Source: Candidatus Altimarinota bacterium | Lineage (GTDB): Bacteria > Patescibacteriota > Gracilibacteria > Absconditabacterales > Absconditicoccaceae | Assembly: GCA_021734475.1 (NCBI GenBank) | Contig: JAIPIU010000003.1 | Coordinates: 119,753-183,752 of the forward strand | Direction: 5' to 3' | DNA: 64,000 nucleotides | In this document: positions 1 through 10,281 of the stretch, piece by piece | Numbering within the stretch: the stretch's first letter is position 1 | Layout: every line of letters begins with the position of its first letter | Notes under the pieces: model-generated | Told to the model about the DNA's origin: nothing | Database searches by the model: none | The model's input: the letters and a program-made list of their open reading frames with translations, nothing else | Position numbers and translations under genes: made by a program

Positions 1-54
1 CAGAAAATTGAATATAGATTTTGATTAAAAAATAATTATATAATAATTAATATC

Positions 55-708
55 ATGATATCTCCAATAAAAGAAGTTAAAAATTCAGAAATCATATATT
101 TAGATTTTAATGAAATTCCTAAATATTATCCTAATTACAAAAAAATTAAAATTTTTTTTGATGATTGTAAAAAAAAATGAATTGATCCTAAAAAACCAGA
201 AAATAGACAAATATTTAATATAAATTTTCTCAAAAAATCTAAAAAAACATGTTTAATATGAAGATATTGAGAAAATCGTATAGAAATGTTAAAAAATTCT
301 CATCTAGAAAAAGAATGAAGAACAATACATTTATGAATAGATTTTTTTACAAAAAAACAAACAAATGTTTATGCTGTTGCTGATGGTGAACTTATAATAT
401 TAGATCAAGAAAAAGAAGATCATGGTTTCTGATATTATGCTATTATAAAACATATAATTAATTGAAAAAATATATACTCATTCTACTGACATCTTGCAAA
501 ACATAAAAGAAAATTATGAAAAGTAAAAAAATGAGAAATTATAGGAAAATTATGAAATTTCAAAGAAAATTGATGATGGTCTATTCATTTACACTTTCAA
601 TTACTAAAACAAAAACAAAAAGGTATTCCAATATGATATTCAACAAAAAAAAATCTTAAAAAAAATAAAATATTATTTCCGGATCCAACAAATTTTATTA
701 TAATATAA
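55..708 (+). CDS. M23-family (LytM-like) peptidase domain protein
   Basis: Read with UGA as Gly this is a 217-residue protein. The C-terminal half has the M23 zinc-binding pattern: HLGID near residue 92, a beta-strand run ending in YGHL, and HLHFQ near residue 178 (the HxH ligand pair). The family cleaves peptide cross-links in peptidoglycan. I see no signal peptide or membrane segment, so the protein may act on cell-wall fragments or be exported by another route. The frame is open to the left edge, so an upstream start cannot be excluded. Another frame ends at 26-28 and may be the tail of the preceding gene. Family call good, substrate unknown. Confidence 0.8.
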
Positions 709-721
709 TTAAATTCATATT

Positions 722-1309
722 TTAAACCTTATACAAAAAAATTCTTCACTTTCATTTATCGTTCTTGATAACTTCAAAAGGCTGATTTTTTTTAAATTCA
801 AAAGTATTTGAAACTATTATAATATTCTTTCACATATTTTCAAAAAGCCAATCTTCTATATACTCCATCTGAACAGGTAACAAATATACATAGATATAAT
901 CATATTTTTTTAGATCAGCTTTAAAAAAATTTTTCCAATGTAATTTAATTTCTGATCATTTGATTTTGTTTAATAATTTTCACCACATCACAGAAAAAAA
1001 ATTTATATCATATCATTCTCATTTCAAATTAAATTCTGATTCAAAAAATCTCAAAGCTTTTCAGTTTGAACATCCCAAATCCAAAATTTTTTTTCATTTT
1101 ACTAATTTCAAATTCTTCATAAGTTTCAAATCTCTATTGAAACTCGAAACTGTGGGTGCTCTCTTGGATGGTAAAAAACAAGATACAAAAAAATATACAT
1201 TGTACCAAAGAGCAAAAACCAAAAATATAAACAAAAATATCAGTAAAATAATTTTTATATACACAGTTTTCAAAAAAATATAAATCAGCTTTAATCTATT
1301 TTTTATCAA
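722..1309 (-). CDS. Membrane-anchored class I SAM-dependent methyltransferase
   Basis: A 195-residue product with UGA=Gly. Residues about 17-47 form one long hydrophobic membrane segment. The soluble part then begins with a glycine-rich SAM-binding motif (ILDLGCGNG, about residue 75), followed by an acidic strand end (GYDIN) and a later strand rich in Ile/Val, as in Rossmann methyltransferases. There is no clear ATG. The frame opens after a TAA at 1325-1327, and I chose TTG at 1309 because it precedes the membrane segment. The gene converges on the M23 gene with a 13-nt gap. The substrate is not evident. Confidence 0.7.
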
Positions 1310-1357
1310 TAGTTTATCAATAGTTTATATCATTATTTAACAACAGTAAATTTTCTC

Positions 1358-1396
1358 TTGATTTTTTTCGTAGCATGATTATACTATACGTGCTAC
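1358..1396 (+). promoter_or_regulatory. dnaK promoter overlapped by a CIRCE-like operator
   Basis: A -35 TTGATT (1358-1363) and -10 TATACT (1380-1385) are 16 bp apart. Half-sites GTAGCATGA (1370-1378) and ACGTGCTAC (1388-1396) flank exactly 9 nt and cover the -10. The HrcA operator CIRCE is TTAGCACTC-N9-GAGTGCTAA; the TAGCA/TGCTA cores and the spacer length match. I infer HrcA-type heat-shock repression of dnaK. Confidence 0.65.
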
Positions 1397-1455
1397 ATAA
1401 ATTTTTAAGCTAAAGCTTTTATATTTATACAATTTTACATTTTTACGTTATTAGA

Positions 1456-3366
<1,911 letters not shown>

Positions 3367-3412
3367 TCATTGCGATCCTACACCATAAAATGGTGTGAGG
3401 AGAAGCAATCTT
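3367..3412. repeat. Short palindromic interspersed repeat (TCATTGCGA type)
   Basis: TCATTGCGATCC, an inner hairpin (CACCATaaaATGGTG) and GAGAAGCAATCTT directly follow the dnaK stop. Related sequences lie near 10230-10275 and 27617-27690. This resembles the widespread bacterial intergenic palindromes that read GTCATTGCGA...GCAATC. Confidence 0.6.
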
Positions 3413-3426
3413 ATTATAATAAATAG

Positions 3427-3455
3427 AAAAACACGTCATAAAGACGTGTTTTTTT
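3427..3455 (+). terminator. Intrinsic terminator of dnaK
   Basis: Stem ACACGTC/GACGTGT with loop ATAAA, extended by A/T pairs and followed by a T-run. Confidence 0.85.
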
Positions 3456-3456
3456 A

Positions 3457-3715
3457 CTCATAGCAATATTTACGCATATATTAGGCGAAAAAAGTGTAAA
3501 GCTGAAAAGACCGCTTAATAGCAAGATTAAAAAATCATACGCAGGCTGATTTTTCTAGAGTTTTTTCCATACTTTTTGGGGCAATGCCAAAAAGCGAAAA
3601 GTATTGAAGTCCCGCAAGGCGGGATAGGTCAAGGGGTTTGGGGCAGGAAAAGCCCCATAAAAAACGTTAGTATATTTAAGATTCCGGTTGCAATGAATAA
3701 CACCGAAATGACAGT
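3457..3715 (+). repeat. Structured intergenic repeat family, copy A
   Basis: The 5' box is CTCATAGCAATATTTACG. Hairpin I at 3530-3554 pairs AAAAATC with GATTTTT. Hairpin II is CTTTTTGG...CCAAAAAG with loop GGCAATG type. The third hairpin is GGGGC-AGGAAAA-GCCCC ending near 3660. A TCCCGC-AAG-GCGGGA hairpin sits between II and III. An ATTCCGG-type palindrome (3681-3715) follows. No gene lies here. Confidence 0.75.
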
Positions 3716-3751
3716 TTAATTAGTATTTAAATAATAGCTCATAAAAAATAA

Positions 3752-3784
3752 TTAAAAAAATTCCTCGGTAAAAAACCGTGGAAT
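3752..3784 (-). terminator. Intrinsic terminator of the KAS III gene
   Basis: On the minus strand: ATTCCACGGT, loop of T residues, ACCGAGGAAT, then a T-run. Confidence 0.8.
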
Positions 3785-3802
3785 TTTTGATTTTTTCAAA
3801 TT

Positions 3803-4879
3803 TTACGGTACACGATATACAACAGAATTAATATTCATTCCTGCTCCTACAGAAGCAAAAACAAGAATATTTCCGCTTTCAAAAACATGACCATTAAGTT
3901 CTCCTTTGAAAATAAGATCAAGCAAAGTTGGGACAGTAGCTACAGATGAATTTCCAAACTCATGGATGGTCATAGGCATAATGTGCCATGGAATTTCCTT
4001 CACTCCATATAACTTACAGACTCCTTCCAAGATAGCATTATCCATCTTTTCGTTTGCTTGATGAATTAACAATTTAGAAACGTCAGACAACTGTAATTCA
4101 GACTTATCTAATGCTTCTTTCACAACAACTGGTACATAACGAAGTGCATACTTATATAAAGCATTACCATTCATTTTAAGAAATAATTCATCTCCAAAAT
4201 AATTTGGGTCATAAGATGATCCCATCCATAAAAGTTTTGAATGATTTATAGTATCAGATCTCATAGCATGAGACAAAATACCAATTGATTTATCTGTTTC
4301 CAATGCTTCAAGAATAGTCGCTCCAGATCCATCAGAATAAATCATACTATCACGATCATGCGGATCACAGACACGTGATAATGTTTCGGTACCTATTACA
4401 AGGATACGTTTAGCATCTCCCGAACGAATAAGATAATCAGCAAAGATAATTCCTTGTAACCATCCTGGACATCCAAACGGCAAATCATACGCAATACATT
4501 TTGGATTTTTTATTCCAAGATTAGCTTTTATACGAGCAGCTAAACTAGGAACGAAATCTGATTTACGATTATCATATTTTACATCACCAAAGTTGTGAGC
4601 AACAATAATATAATCTAAACTTTCAGGATCGATATCAGACGATTTCAAAGCTTTTTGTGCAGCAAAAAAGCCAAGATGAGATGCTACATAATTTGCACTT
4701 GTATACCTACGAGATTTAATTCCCGTAATATCAAGAAATTTTTGTATAATTTCCTCATTTTTTTGAGGAAACAAATTCCCATCAGAATCATAAAACTTGT
4801 TATCAAGAAAAGCTGAATTAGGAATTTCATTGTCAGGAATATAAGATCCTGTTCCAAGGATCCTCGAAATAATTTTCAT
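3803..4879 (-). CDS. 3-oxoacyl-ACP synthase III (KAS III/FabH-like) family protein
   Basis: 358 residues with no in-frame TGA; every glycine is GGN, unlike neighbouring genes. The thiolase-fold catalytic set is present: Cys in PFGCPGW (about residue 136), His in LLIHQANEKM (about 268) and Asn in FGNSSVAT (about 308). FabH condenses acetyl-CoA with malonyl-ACP; relatives act in secondary acyl chemistry. No other fatty-acid gene is nearby, so substrate and pathway are open. Start supported by an AAGGAG ribosome site 8-9 nt upstream. It has its own TTGACT-N16-TAGTAT promoter and a terminator. Probable transfer from a standard-code donor. Confidence 0.88.
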   Translation of the reverse strand: MKIISRILGTGSYIPDNEIPNSAFLDNKFYDSDGNLFPQKNEEIIQKFLDITGIKSRRYTSANYVASHLGFFAAQKALKSSDIDPESLDYIIVAHNFGDVKYDNRKSDFVPSLAARIKANLGIKNPKCIAYDLPFGCPGWLQGIIFADYLIRSGDAKRILVIGTETLSRVCDPHDRDSMIYSDGSGATILEALETDKSIGILSHAMRSDTINHSKLLWMGSSYDPNYFGDELFLKMNGNALYKYALRYVPVVVKEALDKSELQLSDVSKLLIHQANEKMDNAILEGVCKLYGVKEIPWHIMPMTIHEFGNSSVATVPTLLDLIFKGELNGHVFESGNILVFASVGAGMNINSVVYRVP

Positions 4880-4924
4880 ATTTTTTTCTCCTTTTTTTGT
4901 TTATTTTGTTTTGATTTTTATCAA

Positions 4925-4952
4925 ATACTACATATTATATTAAAAAAGTCAA
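4925..4952 (-). promoter_or_regulatory. Promoter of the KAS III gene
   Basis: Minus strand TTGACT, 16 bp, TAGTAT. It is followed by an A/C-rich leader with AAACAAAA and AAGGAG before the ATG at 4879. Confidence 0.7.
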
Positions 4953-4985
4953 TTAAATATTTTATTTAATATATTTTATACAAAA

Positions 4986-5015
4986 TGAAAATAGCGGCTT
5001 ATACGCCGCTATTGT
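4986..5015 (-). terminator. Hairpin terminator after the 79-aa gene
   Basis: Stem ATAGCGGC/GCCGCTAT with a 6-nt loop, just past the stop of the minus-strand gene. The T-tract on the minus strand is weak. Confidence 0.6.
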
Positions 5016-5255
5016 TTAACTAAGTTTATTATTAATTTTATTTAACAAATCATTTTGTTGTTCAGGATCTTTTACAATACGAGGAAGTCTTTTCTTTGCA
5101 TAGCTAAGAATTTTTCTACAGCTAGTATTAATTATCAATCTCTCAAACTGACCCGGCTTACCCACACAAGAGTCAACCACACTTTCATGATCTCTAGAAC
5201 CGTTAATAGATCCCGCAACTTGATAGCTTTTCGCTAATCCATTTCTTTCTGTCAT
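5016..5255 (-). CDS. Small hypothetical protein, standard-glycine type
   Basis: 79 residues, basic and polar, with two cysteines (near 30 and 46). I do not recognise a family. Glycines are GGN and there is no TGA. The leader AAAACAAAAATA resembles those of the other TGA-free genes, and a hairpin terminator follows. These features favour a real acquired gene over a chance frame. No membrane segment is seen. It lies divergently from asnS, 300 nt away. Confidence 0.55.
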   Translation of the reverse strand: MTERNGLAKSYQVAGSINGSRDHESVVDSCVGKPGQFERLIINTSCRKILSYAKKRLPRIVKDPEQQNDLLNKINNKLS

Positions 5256-5555
5256 ATCAAAATTTATTTTTGTTTTACAATAGTATACTTTGTATATATT
5301 TCCTATAAAAAGTCAAATTAAAAAAATCCGCAGTTAAAAAAACCACCGACTCTATATAAGATTTCAAATAATTAATGGTAAAAAACATTCGACCTTCTGT
5401 AAAGAGAAAAATTTCGTTTTTATATCAAGAAATATTTCGTTTCACTGGATATAGCAAGTTATTATAGGGAATTTTACCTTGCATCTTTTATTCACATCCA
5501 TAATTATTAGTAGTCTATAATACTAGACATGTTTTATTTTATTCAAAATCACAAC
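5256..5555. other. Intergenic region between the 79-aa gene and asnS
   Basis: AT-rich with no coding frame I can support. It must hold the divergent promoters. On the minus strand TTGACT lies near 5308-5313, but its -10 partner is not clear. On the + strand no convincing promoter for asnS is visible. Confidence 0.4.
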
Positions 5556-6947
5556 ATGAAAACGACAACGATCGCCGAAATTTATAGAGATTATAACAAA
5601 CTCATGAATAATAATCTGAATATAAATTGACGGGTGAGAACAATCAGAGATAGCAAAACATTCTGATTTATCGAATTAAATGACTGATCTTATTTCAAAA
5701 ATATCCAAATAGTTTTCGAAAATAATCTAAATAATTTTGACGACATATGCAAACTCGGCGTATGAAGTGCTATCACAGTATCATGAATTTTAGCACCATC
5801 TCAATGAGCTAAACAAGCTTTTGAATTAAAAGCTACAGAAGTTAAAATAGTGTGAGAATCTCCATCAGATTTTCCATTACAGAAAAAAAGACATAGCTTC
5901 GAATATCTTAGAGAAATAGCACATCTTAGACCTAGATCAAATACTTTCTCAGCAGTATTTAGAGTGAGAAGTTTATTAGCATTTGCTATCCATAAATTTT
6001 TCAATGAAAACTGATTTATTTACGTTCATTCTCCAATAGTTACTTGAAGTGATTGTGAATGAGCAGGTGAAATGTTTAAAATTTCGACATTAGATTTCCT
6101 CAATATGCCAAAAACTGAAAATTGAGAAGTAGATTATTCAAAAGATTTTTTCTGAAAAGAGGCGTCTCTCACTGTTAGTTGACAACTCAATGCTGAAACA
6201 TTTGCTCAATCATTTGGAAAAGTTTATACATTCTGACCTACATTTAGAGCTGAGAATTCTAATACAACTAAACACCTTTCAGAATTTTGGATGATAGAAC
6301 CAGAAATTGCATTCTCCAATCTACAAGATGACATGAAGCTCTGAGAAGATCTGCTCAAATATGTTTTCAAATATATCTTGGATAATGCAGACGTTGAAAT
6401 GGATTTCTTCGCACAGTTTATCAACCCAGAGGTGAAGATTAGATTAGAAAAATTAGTTAATTCAGATTTTGCTAGAGTAACTTATACCCAAGCTATAGAA
6501 CTTCTAAAAAAATCCTGACAAAAATTTGAATATCCTGTAGATCGATGAACAGACCTCCAAACAGAACATGAGAGATATATCTGTGAAAAGATATATAACG
6601 GCCCAGTATTCTTGACTGACTATCCCAAAGAAATCAAAGCCTTCTACATGAGATTAAACGACGATGGAAAAACCGTAGCTGCTACAGATCTATTGGTACC
6701 TGGAGTTGGAGAGATTCTTGGATGATCACAGAGAGAAGAAAGATTAGACGTACTTGAGAAAAAAATCACAGATATGTGAATGGAATTAAAAGATTATCGA
6801 CGATATCTAGAACTTAGAAAATATGGAACTACTCCACATGCATGATTTGGAATATGATTCGAAAGATTGATGATGTATATTACTTGAATGGAAAATATCC
6901 GTGACGTAATCCCCTTCCCAAGAAGCCCAAAGACTTGTGAGTTTTAA
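5556..6947 (+). CDS. asnS: Asparaginyl-tRNA synthetase
   Basis: 463 residues with UGA=Gly. An N-terminal OB-fold anticodon-binding domain (about 20-115) is followed by the class II catalytic core: motif 1 around [21 protein letters not shown], motif 2 [12 protein letters not shown], and motif 3 GFGIGFERLMMY near the C-terminus. The [15 protein letters not shown] segment and the short length favour AsnRS over AspRS, which carries an extra GAD domain. It charges tRNA-Asn in the cytosol. ATG at 5556 gives the expected N-terminus. The GIY-YIG gene follows 20 nt later and may be co-transcribed. Confidence 0.93.
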
Positions 6948-6967
6948 TTTTACTTTATAATAAATAA

Positions 6968-7819
6968 ATGAGACCAAAGTATATCACAACATATCTTGTT
7001 GATTGAGATCCTACATGAATAAAGACTATTGAACTTTCTTGACGAATATGAAAATGATTAATTGTACCTAGAGCAAAATTGAAAGAATCTAAAACAAGAG
7101 AAGAAATGAAACAACCAGCAATATATTTTTTATTTTGATTAGATGAAGATTGAAATAATTTAGCATATATTTGAGAAGCTGAAAATATTTTTAATAGATT
7201 AGTAAATCACGATTCTAACAAAGACTTTCGAGATATTGCTATAATTTTTGTATCAAAATGAAACGATTTGGCAAAATGAGATGTAAAATTTCTAGAATCA
7301 AAAGCTATAGAGAAAGCAAAAAAAATAAACAGATATATTTTGCAAAATTCAACAGAACCAACACAAAATAGCTTACCAGAATATCAAATTTCTGCAATGG
7401 AAGAATTTTTAGATAATATAGATTTACTAATTTCTGCAGTTTGATACCCAATATTAAAAGAATTTAATATTAAAAATTTAAACAAAAAACAAGATTTATA
7501 TTTTTGTAAATGACCTGAAGCAAATGCAACGTGATATTATTCATCTGAATGACTATTAGTTTTAGAATGATCAAAAGCTAGAATAGAGCTATCTAATACA
7601 GCTTGAAGTCGAATACAAAACATTCAAAATAAATTGTTAACAAAAAATATTATAAAAAAGGATTCTGAAAAATCTTTTGTTTTTATACAAGATTACTTAT
7701 TTAACAGCCCAAGTGCTGCAGCCGGATTAATATTATCTAGGAGATCAAATTGACGGAAAGATCGGAAGGATGAAAAATGAAAAACATTGGACGAGAATGA
7801 AAGAAAAAGTTTAAAATAA
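6968..7819 (+). CDS. GIY-YIG nuclease family protein with C-terminal DUF4357
   Basis: 283 residues with UGA=Gly. Near residue 55 a strand is followed by LAYIGEAENIFNRL, the YIG half and helix of a GIY-YIG fold; the first strand has FLFG instead of GIY. The C-terminus (SPSAAAGLILSRRSNG ... GKTLDE) matches the DUF4357 domain that often ends such proteins. These are thought to be DNA nucleases or restriction-like enzymes; the true substrate is unknown. It follows asnS closely and is followed by repeat copy B. Confidence 0.78.
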
Positions 7820-7834
7820 ATTAACTTCATACAA

Positions 7835-8022
7835 ACTCATAGTAATGCATACGTTTTTATCACTGCAAAGATTATAATATTAGCAAGATCGTTGCGCAAC
7901 GCGTCGATTTGCGCAACTTGAGTTTTTTGTCCAGTATTGGCGCCTGTCCCGCAAGGCGGGAGGTCAAGCCAAAAAGACTGGTCCTGGGGTTTGGGGCGGG
8001 AAAAGCCCCATAAAAAACGTTT
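7835..8022 (+). repeat. Structured intergenic repeat family, copy B
   Basis: 5' box CTCATAGTAATGCATACG; hairpin I 7891-7917 pairs GTTGCGCAA with TTGCGCAAC around CGCGTCGAT; a TCCCGC-AAG-GCGGGA hairpin; third hairpin GGGGCGGGAAAAGCCCC. Open frames on the minus strand here run through repeat sequence and are not genes. Confidence 0.78.
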
Positions 8023-8078
8023 ATAAATCCTCCACCACTTCGTGGTCCCCCTCCTTTTCCAAAGGAGGACATAGTAAA
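8020..8078 (-). repeat. CCTCC-type palindromic repeat, intergenic copy
   Basis: On the minus strand: TGTCCTCCTTT, TGG, AAAAGGAGG, then a CCACGAAGTGGTGG palindrome and GGAGGATTTA. The same order occurs in frame inside leuS at 56143-56195. Confidence 0.6.
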
Positions 8079-8106
8079 ACAACATTTAACCCTTAATACA
8101 TATCCA

Positions 8107-8385
8107 ATGCCAACAGCAAAAAAAACAGCAAAAAAACCTATTAAAAAAGAAATCCTAAAAGAAACAATCCAAGAAACTTGCTGCAAAGAAGAGATGAAGA
8201 AAAATCTTTTCAAACATCACAAAAAATCTTCCTGCTGATGATTCTATTTTATGTGATTTATCTGAGCTGCAATCTACTTCATCTGACAAGCAACAACATT
8301 TCGAATCTGAGTCCTAGCATTTCTAAAAGCTATAGTTCGGCCAGTATTTTTGGTACATTGATTATTAAAATTTTTATGATTGTAA
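8107..8385 (+). CDS. Small membrane protein of unknown function
   Basis: 92 residues with UGA=Gly. The first 40 are lysine-rich with a CC pair and histidines. A hydrophobic hairpin follows: GFYFMGFIGAAIYFIGQ, then a polar turn, then a conserved-looking end IVRPVFLVHGLLKFLGL. I recall similar lysine-leader plus hydrophobic-tail proteins in other Patescibacteria, but no function is known to me. It lies between repeat copies B and C and has no partner gene nearby. Confidence 0.6.
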
Positions 8386-8545
8386 AATCATAGCAATACA
8401 TACGTTTTCATCACTGCAAAAATTACATAGATAGCAATGTGTCGCACAACACGTCGACTTGTGCGACTTGATCTTTTTATCCAATATTTTTGCATCAAGG
8501 TAAAAATATTGGTCAAGGGGTATGAGGAAGGAACAGCCCCATAAC
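8386..8545 (+). repeat. Structured intergenic repeat family, copy C
   Basis: 5' box TCATAGCAATACATACG; hairpin I 8441-8467 pairs GTCGCACAA with TTGTGCGAC around cACGTCGAC; hairpin II 8481-8512 is CCAATATTTTTGC with GTAAAAATATTGG around ATCAAG. The third hairpin is degraded but AGCCCCATAA remains. Confidence 0.78.
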
Positions 8546-8618
8546 GATAAATAATAAAAACCCTGACTCCTTATTTTACTCAGAATAACAGTTAAAAAAA
8601 TTTATTTAATCAATATAC

Positions 8619-9251
8619 ATGAACAATATCAAATACATCTTCCGAGATTTTCGATGAACAATAATGAAACTTGACACAAAAAAATACTGACATGTTACTC
8701 AGATATCAAATATTTATAATATACCAAAAAATGAAATACGAAAAGCAGTAGAAAAACCTCTAGCTAAAATGAGAAGAGGAGAAATTACAGAAAAAAATTT
8801 CCGAAAAGAATTTTCTAAAAATATTAATAAGCCAATATTAAAAGATTGTTCAAAAATTTTTCACACACCGGTAGAACTATATTCTAAACCATATAAAAAC
8901 ATTATAAATCTAATTTTAAAATTAAAAAAATTATGATATAAAAATATAATTTTATCAGATGATTTTAAAGCACAAACAAAAAACGTAAAAAAAACTGGAT
9001 TACATAAATATTTTGATGATAAAATATTATCCTGTGAAGTAGGATTAAGTAAATTTGACGACACAGTAAATGGTACAACAAAAATATTTGAATATGCACT
9101 CAAAAAGTATTGAATCCAATGAAGCGAAGCAGTTTTTGTAGATGATTTAGAAAAAAATTGTATAGTAGCTAACAAGCTATGAATAAAGACTATTGTAGCA
9201 CAAAATTCCAAACAAACCATAAGAGATTTGAAAAATATTTTAAAAATATAA
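8619..9251 (+). CDS. HAD-superfamily hydrolase
   Basis: 210 residues with UGA=Gly. It starts YIFRDFRGT, where the usual nucleophile motif is DxDGT; FRDFRGT keeps one aspartate in the motif. Later HAD motifs are clear: IILSDDFKAQ (motif II Ser/Asp), Lys in GLHKYFDD, and AVFVDDLEKNCIVANKLGIKTI (motif IV). The cap region between about 20 and 90 is helical. Family members are phosphatases or phosphonatases; the substrate cannot be read. If the first motif Asp is really replaced, activity could be altered. Confidence 0.8.
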
Positions 9252-9283
9252 TAATATAAACATTTTAATACTAAAATATTTTC

Positions 9284-9898
9284 ATGAAAAAAATTATCTA
9301 TATCCACTGATGAACTGTATTTCCAGACAACGATACTTTTTGTAAAGTTTTAGAAAAACGAGACTATAGTCCATATCAACAAGAAAAGAAAAAACGAAAA
9401 GATCGGTTAGCTAATGAACTCAAATCAGATTATGAATTTTTTAGACCAGATATGCCAAATAAATATAATGCAAATTATAAAGCATGGAAAATTTGGTTTG
9501 AAAAAAGTTTTCAATATTTCAATGATGAAGATTTGGTATTAATATGACATTCTCTATGATGAATGTTTTTGATTAAATATATTTGAGAAAACTGATTCTC
9601 AAAAAAGATTAAACAGTTACATCTAGTATCAGCTGTATTTGACGAAAGCGATATGGATGAGGACGAAAAATATTCATGAGATTTTGCTTATAGTCCAGAT
9701 ATAATATCAAATTTAGAAAAATATTGCGATCAGATTTTTATCTATCATTCTACAGATGATGATATAGTTCCCTATTCACATGCTCAAAAAATCAAATCAT
9801 ATCTACCAAATGCAAAATTAATAACATTCAAGGATAGATGACATTTTTTCAAAGAAGAAACTTTCCCAGAAATTTTAGAAAATATCCTAAACTCATAG
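9284..9898 (+). CDS. Alpha/beta hydrolase (RBBP9/YdeN-like)
   Basis: 204 residues with UGA=Gly. The N-terminal strand IYIHGGTVFP carries the oxyanion HGG motif. The nucleophile elbow is IGHSLGGMF (about 95), the acid lies in STDDDIVPYSHA (about 160) and the His in RGHFF (about 185). The set and length fit the RBBP9/YdeN serine hydrolases. The substrate is unknown. Its TAG stop lies inside the conserved 5' box of repeat copy D. Confidence 0.85.
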
Positions 9899-10185
9899 CA
9901 ATACTTACGAATTTACAGACACTTTAAACGCCTTCACAACTTGTGTGAGTCACCCTAACAACGTAAAGATACAAAAATGAACTCATGGCGACCGGGAACC
10001 CTTTAGGGGGTAGAGATATGGAATTACCGATAATAGAAATACCTTCACAGATTATTAGTCTGTAAAAATGCTACGAGTCTTGTGAAGGCTAGAATTTTTG
10101 GTTCTTTTGGGGCAATGCCAAAAGTATTTCGTCGTCTGGGGACGAAACCCCAGTAAAATAATTTGGGGTAAGAGAAAATTTCCAT
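9891..10185 (+). repeat. Structured intergenic repeat family, copy D (expanded)
   Basis: Starts with CTCATAGCAATACTTACG, overlapping the stop of the preceding gene. Hairpin I is enlarged into a roughly 160-nt domain (see the ncRNA at 9930). Hairpin II is TTTTGG-GGCAATG-CCAAAA near 10108-10123, followed by GTCTGGGGACGAAACCCCAG. Confidence 0.7.
9930..10089 (+). ncRNA. Candidate structured RNA embedded in repeat copy D
   Basis: A perfect 10-bp closing stem joins GCCTTCACAA (9930-9939) to TTGTGAAGGC (10080-10089). Inside are TGAGT...ACTCA, ACCC-TTTAG-GGGGT, and CACAGA...TCTGT hairpins plus unpaired purine-rich stretches such as TAGAGATATGGAATTACC. There is no open reading frame. The other six repeat copies have only a simple hairpin here. 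I could not assign a known RNA family. Confidence 0.55.
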
Positions 10186-10190
10186 AAAGA

Positions 10191-10275
10191 AAATTTAAGA
10201 TTCCGGCCGCAAAACTTAACGCCGGAATGACGGGTAAAAGAAGATTGCTTCTCCGGCTAGGCGGATCGCAATGAC
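10191..10275. repeat. ATTCCGG and GCAATGAC palindromic repeats
   Basis: GATTCCGGCCGCAAAACTTA with CGCCGGAATGAC forms an ATTCCGGC/GCCGGAAT hairpin. AAGATTGCTTCTC...GATCGCAATGAC follows. Both types recur elsewhere in the window. Confidence 0.6.
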
Positions 10276-10281
10276 AAAGTA

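Noticed and set aside
960..1283. Open frame of 107 codons on the + strand
   Set aside because: It is the shadow of the methyltransferase gene, which has a clear SAM motif on the other strand.
7837..8213. Two open frames of 82 and 113 codons on the minus strand
   Set aside because: They run through repeat copy B and the CCTCC palindrome and overlap the start of the 92-aa gene; composition follows the repeat.
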